Source of the DNA: Flavobacteriaceae bacterium
GTDB taxonomy: Bacteria; Bacteroidota; Bacteroidia; Flavobacteriales; Flavobacteriaceae
NCBI GenBank assembly: GCA_002698745.1
Contig: PAAD01000018.1
Span: 1-33,342 of the forward strand
DNA: 33,342 bases
Direction of reading: 5' to 3'
Part shown: in pieces, positions 1 to 8,167 of the stretch
Numbering within the stretch: the stretch's first letter is position 1
Layout of the letters: every line of letters starts with the position of its first letter
The notes under the pieces: generated by a model
Database searches by the model: none
What the model was told of the DNA's origin: nothing
What the model saw: the letters and a program-made list of their open reading frames with translations, nothing else
Translations under genes and position numbers: made by a program

Positions 1-80
1 AAGGAATCTTTAAAGACCAAGTAGTAGTCTACGGGGCTTTTAAATTCCGTTTGCATTTTGGTCAGTACCCCTTGAAACAT
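1..80 (-). CDS. DUF2797 family protein, N-terminal fragment (runs off the window)
   Basis: A leftward reading frame opens at an ATG whose first base is at 80 and stays open to the window edge. It encodes about 26 residues beginning MFQGVLTKMQTEFKSPVDYY. From memory of the family, flavobacterial DUF2797 proteins begin with this kind of 'GVLxKMxTE...PIxYYL' stretch and often lie divergently beside a GH3 gene, as here. The function of DUF2797 is not established. Only the start is present, so the zinc-ligand cysteines expected further on cannot be checked. Just 32 bases separate this start from the GH3 start, so any promoters must overlap. The rightward frame across the same bases also lacks stops, but it runs into the GH3 gene and has no start, so I prefer this reading. 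Confidence 0.62.
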   Translation of the reverse strand, partial: MFQGVLTKMQTEFKSPVDYYLVFKDS

Positions 81-112
81 AATTTGTATTTTGGTCCAGC
101 AATATACCCAAA

Positions 113-1624
113 ATGGCAATACCACTGCTCCATACCGTTGTTTCATGGCTTCTTAAAAAAAGGGTTCATGACATTGAGCTTTTTATTAAATATCCCAACG
201 AAGTCCAGCGTGACGAACTTATGAACTTGCTGCAAACGGCAAAAAAAACAGAAGTAGGTAAGCAGTATGGCTTTGGGGATATTTACCAATATGAAGACTT
301 TGCCAACCGAGTTCCAGTGCGCACCTATGAAGAAATAGCACCCATGATTGAACGCTCCCGAAGAGGGGAACAAAATATATTTTGGCCTACTCCTATCAAA
401 TGGTACGCCAAATCGAGCGGTACGACCAATGCCAAAAGCAAGTTTATTCCTATCTCAAATGAATCTTTAGAAGACTGTCACTTTAAGGGAGGTAAAGACA
501 TGCTGAGTCTCTATTTCAAAAACAACGAACAGTCTAGTGTATTTCAAGGTAAGGCATTGCGCTTGGGTGGTAGCAAAGAAATTTATGAAGAAAACAACTC
601 TTATTTTGGCGATTTATCAGCTATTATGATCGATAATCTACCCCTTTGGGCGGAAATGGTAAGTGCTCCAAGTCAAAAAGTATCCCTGATGGCGGAGTGG
701 GAAACCAAAATGAAAGCTATCGTAGATGAAACTTTAAGAGAAGATATTCGGAGTATGGCAGGCGTTCCTTCTTGGATGCTGGTACTGCTGCAAAAGGTAT
801 TGGCAGAAACTGGACGAAATAACATTTTGGATGTGTGGCCTAATATGGAAGTATATTTTCACGGGGGCGTAAACTTTATGCCCTACAAAGAGCAATATAA
901 AGCCTTACTACCAAGCGATGCTATTAATTATGTTGAGCTATACAATGCATCAGAAGGCTTTTTTGGGGTGCAAGACCAACTGCATTCTGACGAGCTATTG
1001 CTGATGCTTGACTACGGGATTTTCTATGAATTTATAGAAATGAAAACCTATTTTACTCAAAAAGAAAAAGTAATACCATTATCTGACGTAGTGGTCGGTA
1101 CTCAATATGCTGTGATTATTTCTACCAATGCAGGGCTGTGGCGCTATCATATTGGCGATACCATTCGCTTTACTTCTATTATGCCTTATCGTTTTAAAAT
1201 AACAGGCAGAACCAAACACTTTATCAATGTATTTGGGGAGGAGCTGGTGATTGAAAATGCCAACAAAGCACTTGAGTTGGTATGTCAACGTCACCATGTA
1301 CAATTGGTGGATTATACGGCCGCACCCATTTTTATGGAAGGCTCCGAAAAGGGCGGGCACGAGTGGCTGATAGAATTTAAGACACCACCAAAAGATATTG
1401 CTGCTTTTGCCGAAGATTTGGACAAGCAGTTGCAAGCCCTAAACTCGGACTACGAAGCCAAACGCTATAGAAACATAACGCTTATGCAACTTAAGATACA
1501 TGTTGCCAAGTCCAAAACCTTTTACAAATGGCTGAAGCAAAAAGGAAAAATTGGAGGCCAACACAAGGTGCCGCGACTATCCAACACTCGTGAGTATTTG
1601 GATGAGTTGCTGGGACAATTTTAG
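113..1624 (+). CDS. GH3 family acyl-acid-amido synthetase-like protein
   Basis: A 503-residue protein of the GH3 family (named from plant auxin-responsive GH3), part of the ANL adenylating superfamily. The three ATP/AMP motifs are visible: SSGTT at residues 101-105, YNASEG at 277-282 and YHIGD at 345-349. GRTKHFINVFGEEL (365-378) marks the hinge to the small C-terminal domain. Plant GH3 enzymes adenylate a carboxylic acid and join it to an amino acid. The substrate of bacterial GH3 proteins is unknown to me, so the reaction here is inferred from the family only. There is no signal peptide, so it is probably cytoplasmic. The ATG at 113 gives the family's usual N-terminus. The gene stands alone, divergent from the DUF2797 gene and convergent with clpX. 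Confidence 0.9.
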   Translation: MAIPLLHTVVSWLLKKRVHDIELFIKYPNEVQRDELMNLLQTAKKTEVGKQYGFGDIYQYEDFANRVPVRTYEEIAPMIERSRRGEQNIFWPTPIKWYAKSSGTTNAKSKFIPISNESLEDCHFKGGKDMLSLYFKNNEQSSVFQGKALRLGGSKEIYEENNSYFGDLSAIMIDNLPLWAEMVSAPSQKVSLMAEWETKMKAIVDETLREDIRSMAGVPSWMLVLLQKVLAETGRNNILDVWPNMEVYFHGGVNFMPYKEQYKALLPSDAINYVELYNASEGFFGVQDQLHSDELLLMLDYGIFYEFIEMKTYFTQKEKVIPLSDVVVGTQYAVIISTNAGLWRYHIGDTIRFTSIMPYRFKITGRTKHFINVFGEELVIENANKALELVCQRHHVQLVDYTAAPIFMEGSEKGGHEWLIEFKTPPKDIAAFAEDLDKQLQALNSDYEAKRYRNITLMQLKIHVAKSKTFYKWLKQKGKIGGQHKVPRLSNTREYLDELLGQF

Positions 1625-1686
1625 TCAGGCGATTAAATGCTTTTTACTTAAAGACAACTGCATAACCTTGGCGAGTTTTGGTGTGT

Positions 1687-1703
1687 GGAAAGCCTAAGTG
1701 GCT
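1687..1703. terminator. Short hairpin between convergent GH3 and clpX genes
   Basis: AAAGCC and GGCTTT form a 6-bp stem around the loop TAAGT in the 84-base gap between the two convergent genes. No clear T-run follows on either strand, so it may be a weak bidirectional terminator or chance. Confidence 0.3.
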
Positions 1704-1708
1704 TTATG

Positions 1709-2932
1709 TTAAGAAGCCGCCTTGAGTTGGTTGAGTTGAACAACGCTCAATTTATTTTCGGCATAGCGTTTAGTAATTTTCAGCTCAGTAGTATTGGTAC
1801 TGGGAAGTTCATACATGGCATCCGTAAGGATCGCCTCACACAAGGAACGTAGTCCTCTTGCCCCTAAGGCATACTGTACCGCTTGCTCCACAATAAAGTC
1901 CAGTGATGTTGGTGTAAAAGTCAACGTAACTCCATCCAAATCAAAAAGATGTTGATACTGCTTTACCAATGCGTTCTTAGGGGCAGTTAGTATCTGGTAC
2001 AGTGCTTTTTCATCCAATGGATGCATGTGGGTAAGCACAGGAAGACGTCCAATAATTTCAGGAATAAGCCCGAAATCCTTAAGGTCTGTGGGTGTAATAT
2101 GCGCCAACAAATCATCTTCAGTTACCGATTTACGTTTGGCAGAGGTACTATAGCCCACCGCTTGCATGTTCATACGTTTGGCAATATGACGTTCAACACC
2201 ATCAAATGCACCTCCTGCAATAAATAAAATATGCTCGGTATTGATTTCGACAAACTTCTGATCAGGATGCTTCCGGCCACCTTTGGGTGGTACATTAACC
2301 AAAGTCCCTTCAAGTAATTTTAAAAGTGCTTGCTGCACACCCTCTCCAGAAACGTCACGTGTAATGGAAGGGTTGTCGCTTTTGCGAGCAATCTTATCAA
2401 TTTCATCGATGAAGACAATACCACGTTCCGCTTTCTGCTGATCGTAATCCGCCGCTTGCAAGAGACGTGTTAAAATACTTTCTACATCTTCACCCACATA
2501 ACCTGCTTGGGTGAGTACAGTTGCGTCTACAATGGCAATAGGAACTTGCAGCATTTTTGCAATGGTCTTGGCTAAAAGCGTTTTGCCTGTTCCTGTTCGG
2601 CCAGCAATAATTATATTACTTTTTTCAATTTCAACTTCGTTATTGAGATTTTGATTGAGTCGTTTGTAATGGTTGTATACTGCAACGGAAAGTACTTTTT
2701 TGGCTTGCTCTTGACCTATGACATAATCGTCCAAAAAGGCTTTGATTTGCTTGGGTTTTTTGAGTAAAAACTCGGCCTTGTTGGGCGCGTTATCGGCATG
2801 TGTGGTTTCTTCTTGAATAATGCCAACTGCTTGGTCAACACAGCGTTCACATATGTGCGCGTTAAGTCCTGCGACCAAAAGTTTGGTCTCGGCTTTTTTA
2901 CGTCCACAAAAAGAACAATTCAGTTCTTCCAC
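1709..2932 (-). CDS. clpX: ATP-dependent Clp protease ATP-binding subunit ClpX
   Basis: AAA+ unfoldase (407 aa) that recognises tagged proteins, unfolds them and threads them into ClpP. The N-terminal zinc-binding domain has Cys6, Cys9, Cys28 and Cys31. Walker A is GRTGTGKT (111-118), the pore loop is GYVGED (144-149) and Walker B is GIVFIDEID (171-179). The RKH pore loop is at 220-222 and sensor 2 is GARG (357-360). The loop that docks on ClpP, IGF in E. coli, reads VGY (259-261). Length is normal for the family. The gene starts 3 bases after the clpP stop and is the last gene of the tig-clpP-clpX operon, so it is probably co-transcribed from the promoter upstream of tig. Confidence 0.98.
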   Translation of the reverse strand: MEELNCSFCGRKKAETKLLVAGLNAHICERCVDQAVGIIQEETTHADNAPNKAEFLLKKPKQIKAFLDDYVIGQEQAKKVLSVAVYNHYKRLNQNLNNEVEIEKSNIIIAGRTGTGKTLLAKTIAKMLQVPIAIVDATVLTQAGYVGEDVESILTRLLQAADYDQQKAERGIVFIDEIDKIARKSDNPSITRDVSGEGVQQALLKLLEGTLVNVPPKGGRKHPDQKFVEINTEHILFIAGGAFDGVERHIAKRMNMQAVGYSTSAKRKSVTEDDLLAHITPTDLKDFGLIPEIIGRLPVLTHMHPLDEKALYQILTAPKNALVKQYQHLFDLDGVTLTFTPTSLDFIVEQAVQYALGARGLRSLCEAILTDAMYELPSTNTTELKITKRYAENKLSVVQLNQLKAAS

Positions 2933-2935
2933 AAT

Positions 2936-3595
2936 CTAATTTTTAATTAATACTTCATCGATCATACCATATTCTTTGGCTTCTAAGGCCTTCATCCAGT
3001 AATCACGATCAGAGTCTTCATAAACCTTATCATAGGTTTGGTTACTGTGCTTGGCAATAATTTCATACAATTCTTTTTTAAGCTTCAAAATCTCACGAGC
3101 AGTAATTTCAATATCAGATGCTTGTCCTTGAGCACCACCTATTGGCTGGTGGATCATCACACGAGAATGTGGTAAGCCAGAACGTTTTCCATCTTGGCCA
3201 GCACAAAGCAATACAGCCGCCATTGAGGCTGCAATACCTGTACAAATAGTCGCCACGTCAGGGTTGATAAACTGCATGGTGTCGTAGATGCCCAATCCGG
3301 CATAAACACTGCCTCCTGGGGAGTTGATATAAATCTGGATGTCTTTAGTTTTGTCGGTGCTTTCCAAAAACAATAACTGCGCTTGAATGATGTTAGCGAC
3401 ACTGTCGTTGATACCTGTCCCAAGAAAGATAATTCGATCCATCATCAAGCGTGAAAACACGTCCATTTGGGCCACATTTAACTGACGTTCCTCAATGATA
3501 TAAGGGGTTAGGCTACTGACCAATTCATCGTAATACATGGAGTTTATACCATGATGCTTGGTAGCGTACTTTTTAAATTCTTTTCCGTAATCCAT
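2936..3595 (-). CDS. clpP: ATP-dependent Clp protease proteolytic subunit ClpP
   Basis: Serine peptidase (219 aa) of family S14 that forms the barrel-shaped protease chamber capped by ClpX. The catalytic Ser124 lies in GIAASMAAV, His149 in MIHQP and Asp198 in DRDYW. Their spacing (25 and 49 residues) matches the E. coli triad. INSPGGSV (90-97) and the Q/G-rich segment after MIHQP are typical. The roughly 30 residues before the core form a short, possibly processed, N-terminal segment. The gene sits between tig (29-base gap) and clpX (3-base gap), the standard order, which points to coordinated production of chaperone, protease and unfoldase. Confidence 0.98.
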   Translation of the reverse strand: MDYGKEFKKYATKHHGINSMYYDELVSSLTPYIIEERQLNVAQMDVFSRLMMDRIIFLGTGINDSVANIIQAQLLFLESTDKTKDIQIYINSPGGSVYAGLGIYDTMQFINPDVATICTGIAASMAAVLLCAGQDGKRSGLPHSRVMIHQPIGGAQGQASDIEITAREILKLKKELYEIIAKHSNQTYDKVYEDSDRDYWMKALEAKEYGMIDEVLIKN

Positions 3596-3624
3596 GTCCT
3601 AAAGTTCTAAGTTAAATATAGCGA

Positions 3625-4938
3625 TTATTTTTTGTAAGCTTGTTTGATAAAGTCGTTGTAAGATAATTTCTTGACTTTGATGTTTCCTTTTTCCAAAAAC
3701 AGCTGTCGCATTTTCTCACTCATAACTTGGTCGGAGATGCGTTTTACTTCTTCTTGGTTGCCCAAAATACGTCCTGCTATTTCTGTGAGTTCTTCTTCCT
3801 GAATGTCTGTACGGCCATATTGCACCATTTGCTTTTTAATCAAGTCTTTAGCAAATGTTTCCACTTCTTCTATAGTGATTTGAAGGTTGTGGTCCAGCAT
3901 GAGTTTTGATTCGATCAATTGGTAGCGTAAGCCACGTTCTGATTTGGCGTATTCTGCTTCGGCTTCCTCTTCTGTTATTGGATTTTCACCTGCTGTTTGC
4001 ATCCATTTTTTTAAGAACGCTGCTGGAAGCGAAAACTTGGTGTTGTCTATCAAGTGTTCAGTCATATCATTGATAAACTTTTGATTGGCTTGTGTTTCAA
4101 AATGACCCATGGCATCTGCTTTGAGTTTTTCCTTACAGTCTGTAGCAGACTTCACAGCGTCTTTACCAAATACTTTATCAAAAAAATCTTGATCCAAATC
4201 GGCCAAAGTGCGGTTGTTACGCTCCTGAAGGGTAAGCGAAAGTGTTACTGCTTTTTTTGGAAGAGTTTCCATTACACGACGCAATACATGCTCTTCTCTA
4301 AACAAGCCTTTGGTTGAGAATTCAACCACTTCGCCAATCGTAGCCTTTTTAAAGGCGTTGAGGGCTTTCTTGCTTTTTAGCTCGCTAACCGTAAATGTGG
4401 CACTTTTCAGATCGGCACCACCCTCATAAGAAACGCCAACGGTCAATTCTGTGTCAATAGTTACGTCATTGGTAGGAACAATGGCGCCGTATTGTTTCTG
4501 AAGGCGTTCCAATTGTTCGTTCACAAACTTTTCGTCTGCTTGAATTTCATATCGTGTAACTGCTTTTCGGTTGGGAAGTTTTACCTCCACATCTGGCGTC
4601 AAGCCGAGTTCAAAATCAAAAGAAAAGGCAGGGGCATCCCAATCAATATTATCTACAGGAACGGGTAATGGGTTACCTAAAATAGAAATCTTTTCTTTAC
4701 TAAGAAAGTCGTTAAGGGACGATTGTAACAACTTGTTTACTTCGTCAACCATAACAGATTTGCCGTATTGCTTTTTGATAACTCCCATGGGCACATTCCC
4801 TTTTCTAAAACCAGGTATATCAGCGCGCTTGCGGTAGTCATTTAATACTTGCTCCACTTTGGGGGCAACATCTTCTTGATTAATATCAACGGTGATCACT
4901 GTATTTAGTGCATCGACATCTTTTCGCGTTACGTTCAT
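3625..4938 (-). CDS. tig: Trigger factor, ribosome-associated chaperone
   Basis: A 437-residue trigger factor that shields nascent chains at the ribosomal exit tunnel. The ribosome-binding signature GFRKG is at residues 43-47. The C-terminal half is the charged, helical, SurA-like chaperone region. The middle region, where E. coli has its FKBP-type prolyl isomerase domain, is strongly diverged: no IPGFE-like element is present, and the region around ELKSKKALNAFKKATIGE appears to take its place. Prolyl isomerase activity is therefore doubtful, while chaperone function is well supported. It is the first gene of the tig-clpP-clpX operon, with a good Bacteroidota-type promoter just upstream. Confidence 0.96.
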   Translation of the reverse strand: MNVTRKDVDALNTVITVDINQEDVAPKVEQVLNDYRKRADIPGFRKGNVPMGVIKKQYGKSVMVDEVNKLLQSSLNDFLSKEKISILGNPLPVPVDNIDWDAPAFSFDFELGLTPDVEVKLPNRKAVTRYEIQADEKFVNEQLERLQKQYGAIVPTNDVTIDTELTVGVSYEGGADLKSATFTVSELKSKKALNAFKKATIGEVVEFSTKGLFREEHVLRRVMETLPKKAVTLSLTLQERNNRTLADLDQDFFDKVFGKDAVKSATDCKEKLKADAMGHFETQANQKFINDMTEHLIDNTKFSLPAAFLKKWMQTAGENPITEEEAEAEYAKSERGLRYQLIESKLMLDHNLQITIEEVETFAKDLIKKQMVQYGRTDIQEEELTEIAGRILGNQEEVKRISDQVMSEKMRQLFLEKGNIKVKKLSYNDFIKQAYKK

Positions 4939-4957
4939 TTTTTCATTTAATAGCTGG

Positions 4958-4988
4958 CAAAAGTAGGCTATTTTTAAGCAAGGTCAAA
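4958..4988 (-). promoter_or_regulatory. Bacteroidota-type promoter for tig-clpP-clpX
   Basis: Read leftward, the sequence has TTTG, 19 bases, then TACTTTTG, matching the Bacteroidota -33 (TTTG) and -7 (TAnnTTTG) elements with the usual spacing. The -7 box ends 19 bases before the tig ATG, leaving a short 5' leader. This is the best promoter match in the window. Confidence 0.65.
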
Positions 4989-5007
4989 GTAATGTTAAAG
5001 GTCAAAA

Positions 5008-5769
5008 TTAACTAAGGAAATCTTGTAAAGCAATGGTAAATCCTTTAGGGTTTTCGGCATGAAGCCAATGGCCCGCATCAGTAACCCAATGTAAAGAAGC
5101 GCTTGGGAAAAGGCCATGTATGACAGTCATATCTTTTTGTAATACATAATCAGACTGTTTTCCTGCTAAAAACAGCGTCTTTCCAGTGTAAGGCAATCCA
5201 GCTGGTGCAGCTCCAATTTCTTTGAGCTTGTGTTGCAGCACTTCAATATTACAACGAAGGCTGAGGGTTTTTTGTTCTGTCCAAGCTAGATTTTTAAGTA
5301 AAAATTGGCGAACACCCATTTCTGGAACAAAAGGCATAAGCAACGTGTCCGCTTCGGTTCTTGAACGAATGGTCATATTATGAAGATGCAAAAGCCCCTT
5401 TATAATATTTGAAAATTTGGTGTCAACGTCATATTTTTTGGGTACAATATCAGCGACAATAAGTTTGGAAACTCGAGAGGGGTATTGAAGTGCCAAACTC
5501 ATGGCTGTTTTACCTCCCATGGAGTGACCAAGTACAATAGCTTGTGGAATATTCCGCTCATCCATATAGTCAATAATATCCGCAGCCATTAAATCGTAAT
5601 TGAACTCTTGGCTGTGAAAGCTTTTTCCGTGGTTGCGCTGGTCAATTGCGTGTACTTCATATTGAGTCGACCAAAATTTGGCATGGGTACGCCAATTGTC
5701 TGACATCCCCAAAAAACCATGTAATATGATTAGATTTTCGCCCTGCCCAACGATGGTGCTGTGAACTAG
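5008..5769 (-). CDS. Alpha/beta-hydrolase, YbfF-like esterase (start codon unclear)
   Basis: Alpha/beta-fold hydrolase resembling E. coli esterase YbfF. It has the oxyanion element LHGFLG, DQRNHGKS, the nucleophile elbow GHSMGGK and the C-terminal AGHWLHAE with the catalytic His. The physiological substrate is unknown. The first standard start codon in frame is a TTG at 5712, but it falls inside LHGFLG and would remove the first strand and oxyanion hole. The frame is open upstream to a stop at 5797-5799 and encodes the expected N-terminus, LVHSTIVGQGENLIILHGFL, from about 5769, with no ATG, GTG, TTG or CTG there. I therefore drew the CDS from 5769 (a CTA codon) as the best match to the usual length of about 253 residues. 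It overlaps the pdxJ stop codon, so coupled translation, a near-cognate start or a sequence error are all possible. Confidence 0.85.
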   Translation of the reverse strand, partial: LVHSTIVGQGENLIILHGFLGMSDNWRTHAKFWSTQYEVHAIDQRNHGKSFHSQEFNYDLMAADIIDYMDERNIPQAIVLGHSMGGKTAMSLALQYPSRVSKLIVADIVPKKYDVDTKFSNIIKGLLHLHNMTIRSRTEADTLLMPFVPEMGVRQFLLKNLAWTEQKTLSLRCNIEVLQHKLKEIGAAPAGLPYTGKTLFLAGKQSDYVLQKDMTVIHGLFPSASLHWVTDAGHWLHAENPKGFTIALQDFLS

Positions 5770-6485
5770 TGCGTCGATAGCTTGGCTTTGTATTGGTTAA
5801 TGACGTTCTCTAGACCAAAGTACAAGGACTCGCAAATTAGGGCATGTCCAATGGATACCTCTAATAATGCGGGTAATTGTTGGGCGAAAAATGCGATATT
5901 GTGTAAGCTCAAGTCGTGGCCGGCATTAAGACCTAGTCCAACTTCTTTTGCTCTTGTAGCAGCATCTACAAATGGTGCTATGGCTTTTACAGGGTCTAGT
6001 GGATATACTTCAGCATATGCTTGGGTATAGAGCTCAATACGGTCTGTGCCTGTTTTGACAACAGCTTCCACTTGTGCCGCATCGGGATCTAAAAATATGG
6101 AGGTGCGAATGCCATGTTGCTTAAATTCTTGAATAACCTCTTGTAGGAATGCACGATTTGCTACCGTATCCCAACCTGCATTGGAAGTAATGGCATCTGG
6201 AGCATCTGGCACCAAAGTCACTTGATCGGGTTTAATGGCGCATACCATATCTATAAATTTTGGAATGGGGTTTCCTTCAATATTAAATTCGGTGGTGATA
6301 ACAGTAGGCAATTCTCGGGCATCTTGATAGGTAATATGTCGCTCGTCGGGCCTGGGGTGAACAGTGATTCCTTGTGCGCCAAATGTTTGAGCGTCTTTAG
6401 CTATCTGTAAAATATTTGGTTCATCGCCTCCTCTTGCGTTGCGCAGGGTGGCTATTTTATTGATGTTCACACTAAGCTTTGTCAT
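5766..6485 (-). CDS. pdxJ: Pyridoxine 5'-phosphate synthase PdxJ
   Basis: A 239-residue TIM-barrel enzyme that condenses 1-deoxyxylulose 5-phosphate with 3-amino-2-oxopropyl phosphate to make pyridoxine 5'-phosphate in vitamin B6 synthesis. Family motifs are NINKIATLRNARG (7-19), TVHPRPDERHI (41-51), RIELYT (149-154), GLNAGHDL (185-192) and SIGHAL (211-216). I chose the ATG at 6485. An upstream in-frame GTG at 6509 would add eight residues not usual in the family and lies upstream of the predicted -7 box. The stop codon lies inside the start region of the downstream esterase, so the two are probably one transcript. Confidence 0.96.
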   Translation of the reverse strand: MTKLSVNINKIATLRNARGGDEPNILQIAKDAQTFGAQGITVHPRPDERHITYQDARELPTVITTEFNIEGNPIPKFIDMVCAIKPDQVTLVPDAPDAITSNAGWDTVANRAFLQEVIQEFKQHGIRTSIFLDPDAAQVEAVVKTGTDRIELYTQAYAEVYPLDPVKAIAPFVDAATRAKEVGLGLNAGHDLSLHNIAFFAQQLPALLEVSIGHALICESLYFGLENVINQYKAKLSTH

Positions 6486-6497
6486 GCCGTTTTTAAG

Positions 6498-6505
6498 CAA
6501 AAATA
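6498..6505 (-). promoter_or_regulatory. Candidate -7 element for pdxJ
   Basis: Leftward TATTTTTG fits TAnnTTTG and ends 12 bases before the chosen pdxJ ATG. No convincing -33 element is seen at the usual spacing. The position supports the ATG at 6485 as the true start. Confidence 0.45.
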
Positions 6506-6536
6506 ACACAATAATGTACCTTTAAGCATTTTGGTC

Positions 6537-6544
6537 TAACTTTG
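6537..6544 (+). promoter_or_regulatory. Candidate -7 element for nadK operon, near-leaderless
   Basis: TAACTTTG fits TAnnTTTG and ends only four bases before the nadK ATG. Transcription would begin at or next to the start codon. No clear -33 element is visible. Confidence 0.45.
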
Positions 6545-6548
6545 CAGC

Positions 6549-7418
6549 ATGAAAGTAGCATTGTACAGTTTAGTTCATGATGAGGCATCTATTAAAATCG
6601 TTACTGAAATAGTTGCCTTTTTTGCAATTAAGGGTGCTGGTATACAAGTTGAAAAAGAATTATTACGAAATATTTCCAATACTGCTGTAACATCATTTAG
6701 TTCCCATGAGGATTTAGATCCGAAAACGACTATTTTTTTTGCAGTTGGAGGTGATGGCACTGTATTGCGTGCGTTGCATTACATCCGTGAATCTAAAATA
6801 CCATTGATTGGCGTCAATACAGGCCGACTGGGGTTTTTAGCACCGATTCAACCGGATGAAATGGAAGCTATGCTTGATGATATCGTAACCAACAACTATC
6901 TAACTGAAGAGCGAACAATACTTGAGATAAATACAACGCCTGCTGTTGCGGAACTGAGTGAATTTCCATTAGCGCTTAACGAAATTTCTTTCAGTAGAGA
7001 AAATACGACGTCTATGGTTACTATAAATACCCAAGTCAATGATGCTTTTGTAAATGTATACTGGGCAGATGGTTTGGTGGTGGCAACACCCACAGGTTCA
7101 ACTGGATATTCTTTGAGTAGCGGCGGACCTATTATAGCACCCGAAGCAAAAAGCTTGGTCTTAACGCCTATTGCGCCACATAACCTAAACGTAAGGCCAC
7201 TAGTTGTTGCCGATGATGTTGAAATTAAAATTCACGTTGAAGGTAGAGGAGACTCTCACCTAATTTCACTTGATACCCGACTCTTTTCTGTACCAATGAA
7301 CACCACCGTTATTATTAAAAAAGCGAAAAATCCGATTGTATTTATTAAATCTAATACAAATGGCTTTTTTGACACCTTACGCAACAAGTTGCTTTGGGGG
7401 CAAGATAGACGCAACTAA
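6549..7418 (+). CDS. nadK: NAD kinase
   Basis: A 289-residue NAD kinase (also called PpnK), which phosphorylates NAD+ to NADP+ in the cytoplasm. The catalytic GGDGT is at residues 67-71. The substrate-binding segments are NTGRLGFL (90-97), the NE pair (144-145) and the long conserved stretch from DGLVVATPTGST (from 174) through GYSLSSGGP (ending 194). Length and start are typical. The gene leads a rightward operon that continues through the DUF6089 barrel, uppS, bamA and two ompH genes, and is divergent from pdxJ across a 63-base gap. Confidence 0.97.
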   Translation: MKVALYSLVHDEASIKIVTEIVAFFAIKGAGIQVEKELLRNISNTAVTSFSSHEDLDPKTTIFFAVGGDGTVLRALHYIRESKIPLIGVNTGRLGFLAPIQPDEMEAMLDDIVTNNYLTEERTILEINTTPAVAELSEFPLALNEISFSRENTTSMVTINTQVNDAFVNVYWADGLVVATPTGSTGYSLSSGGPIIAPEAKSLVLTPIAPHNLNVRPLVVADDVEIKIHVEGRGDSHLISLDTRLFSVPMNTTVIIKKAKNPIVFIKSNTNGFFDTLRNKLLWGQDRRN

Positions 7419-7455
7419 CAATATATTTGGTCCTTTTCAGTTTTTAGTTAGTAAG

Positions 7456-8163
7456 ATGAGTATTAATCGTATTTGGTTTTGGATTGCTATTGCAAGCCTT
7501 GTGAGTGGCTTTAGTACTGCACAGCGACACGAAATTGGTGTCACTTTTGGTGGTGTGAATTACATTGGTGAGATAGGAAGTACCCAATATATAAAACCAC
7601 GACATCTTGAAATAGGACTTATATATAAGCGTAATTTTAATGAGCGTATTGGTCTCCGTATCATTTATACTAGAGGAAAGTTAAGTGGAAATGATTCAGA
7701 TGCTTCAGAACTTGATCGCTTAAGGCGGTGGCCCGGTCCTCTTTCCTTTGCCAACAACTATTCCACTCTAGGTGCTGCGATTGAAATTAATTATGTAAAT
7801 CTTCCCGTCGGAGACTTTGGATTTGCATGGACTCCATACATTCACACAGGAATCAACCGCATGATTATTGAAAATATTTATTTTGATCCTCCTCCAAATA
7901 TATCGCTTACTTCAGGAAAATTAATTACCATTGGTATCCCTTTTGGAGTGGGTCTGAAGTTTAACTTTGGGCAATCATGGATTTTGGCTTTGGAGGTACG
8001 CCCACAATTCACCCTTAGCGATAATTTAGATGGGAGTTCACCTGACCTTAAAAAAAACCCTTACGCAGAACCATTCTCAACAAGTTTAAGTACTGATTGG
8101 CTCGTATTTACTGGGATTTCAATAACTTACAGCTTTGGTAGGCTGCCCTGCTGTAGAGATTAA
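7456..8163 (+). CDS. DUF6089-type outer-membrane beta-barrel protein
   Basis: A 235-residue protein with an N-terminal signal peptide (MSINRIWFWIAIASLVSGFS, cleaved near TAQ-R), followed by alternating hydrophobic and polar strands with aromatic ends, as in small outer-membrane beta-barrels. The opening HEIGVTFGGVNYIGEIG matches my recollection of the DUF6089 family, which commonly lies between nadK and uppS in flavobacteria. Its role is unknown. The neighbours (UppS, BamA, OmpH) suggest the cell envelope. The ATG at 7456 puts the signal peptide at the N-terminus, and a longer frame starting inside nadK is rejected. The C-terminus ends CCRD rather than with a C-terminal aromatic residue. Confidence 0.88.
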   Translation: MSINRIWFWIAIASLVSGFSTAQRHEIGVTFGGVNYIGEIGSTQYIKPRHLEIGLIYKRNFNERIGLRIIYTRGKLSGNDSDASELDRLRRWPGPLSFANNYSTLGAAIEINYVNLPVGDFGFAWTPYIHTGINRMIIENIYFDPPPNISLTSGKLITIGIPFGVGLKFNFGQSWILALEVRPQFTLSDNLDGSSPDLKKNPYAEPFSTSLSTDWLVFTGISITYSFGRLPCCRD

Positions 8164-8167
8164 GATA

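Noticed and set aside
3-224. A rightward open frame overlapping the GH3 start
   Set aside because: It has no start in the window and its continuation overlaps the GH3 N-terminus. The opposite strand gives a recognisable DUF2797 start instead.
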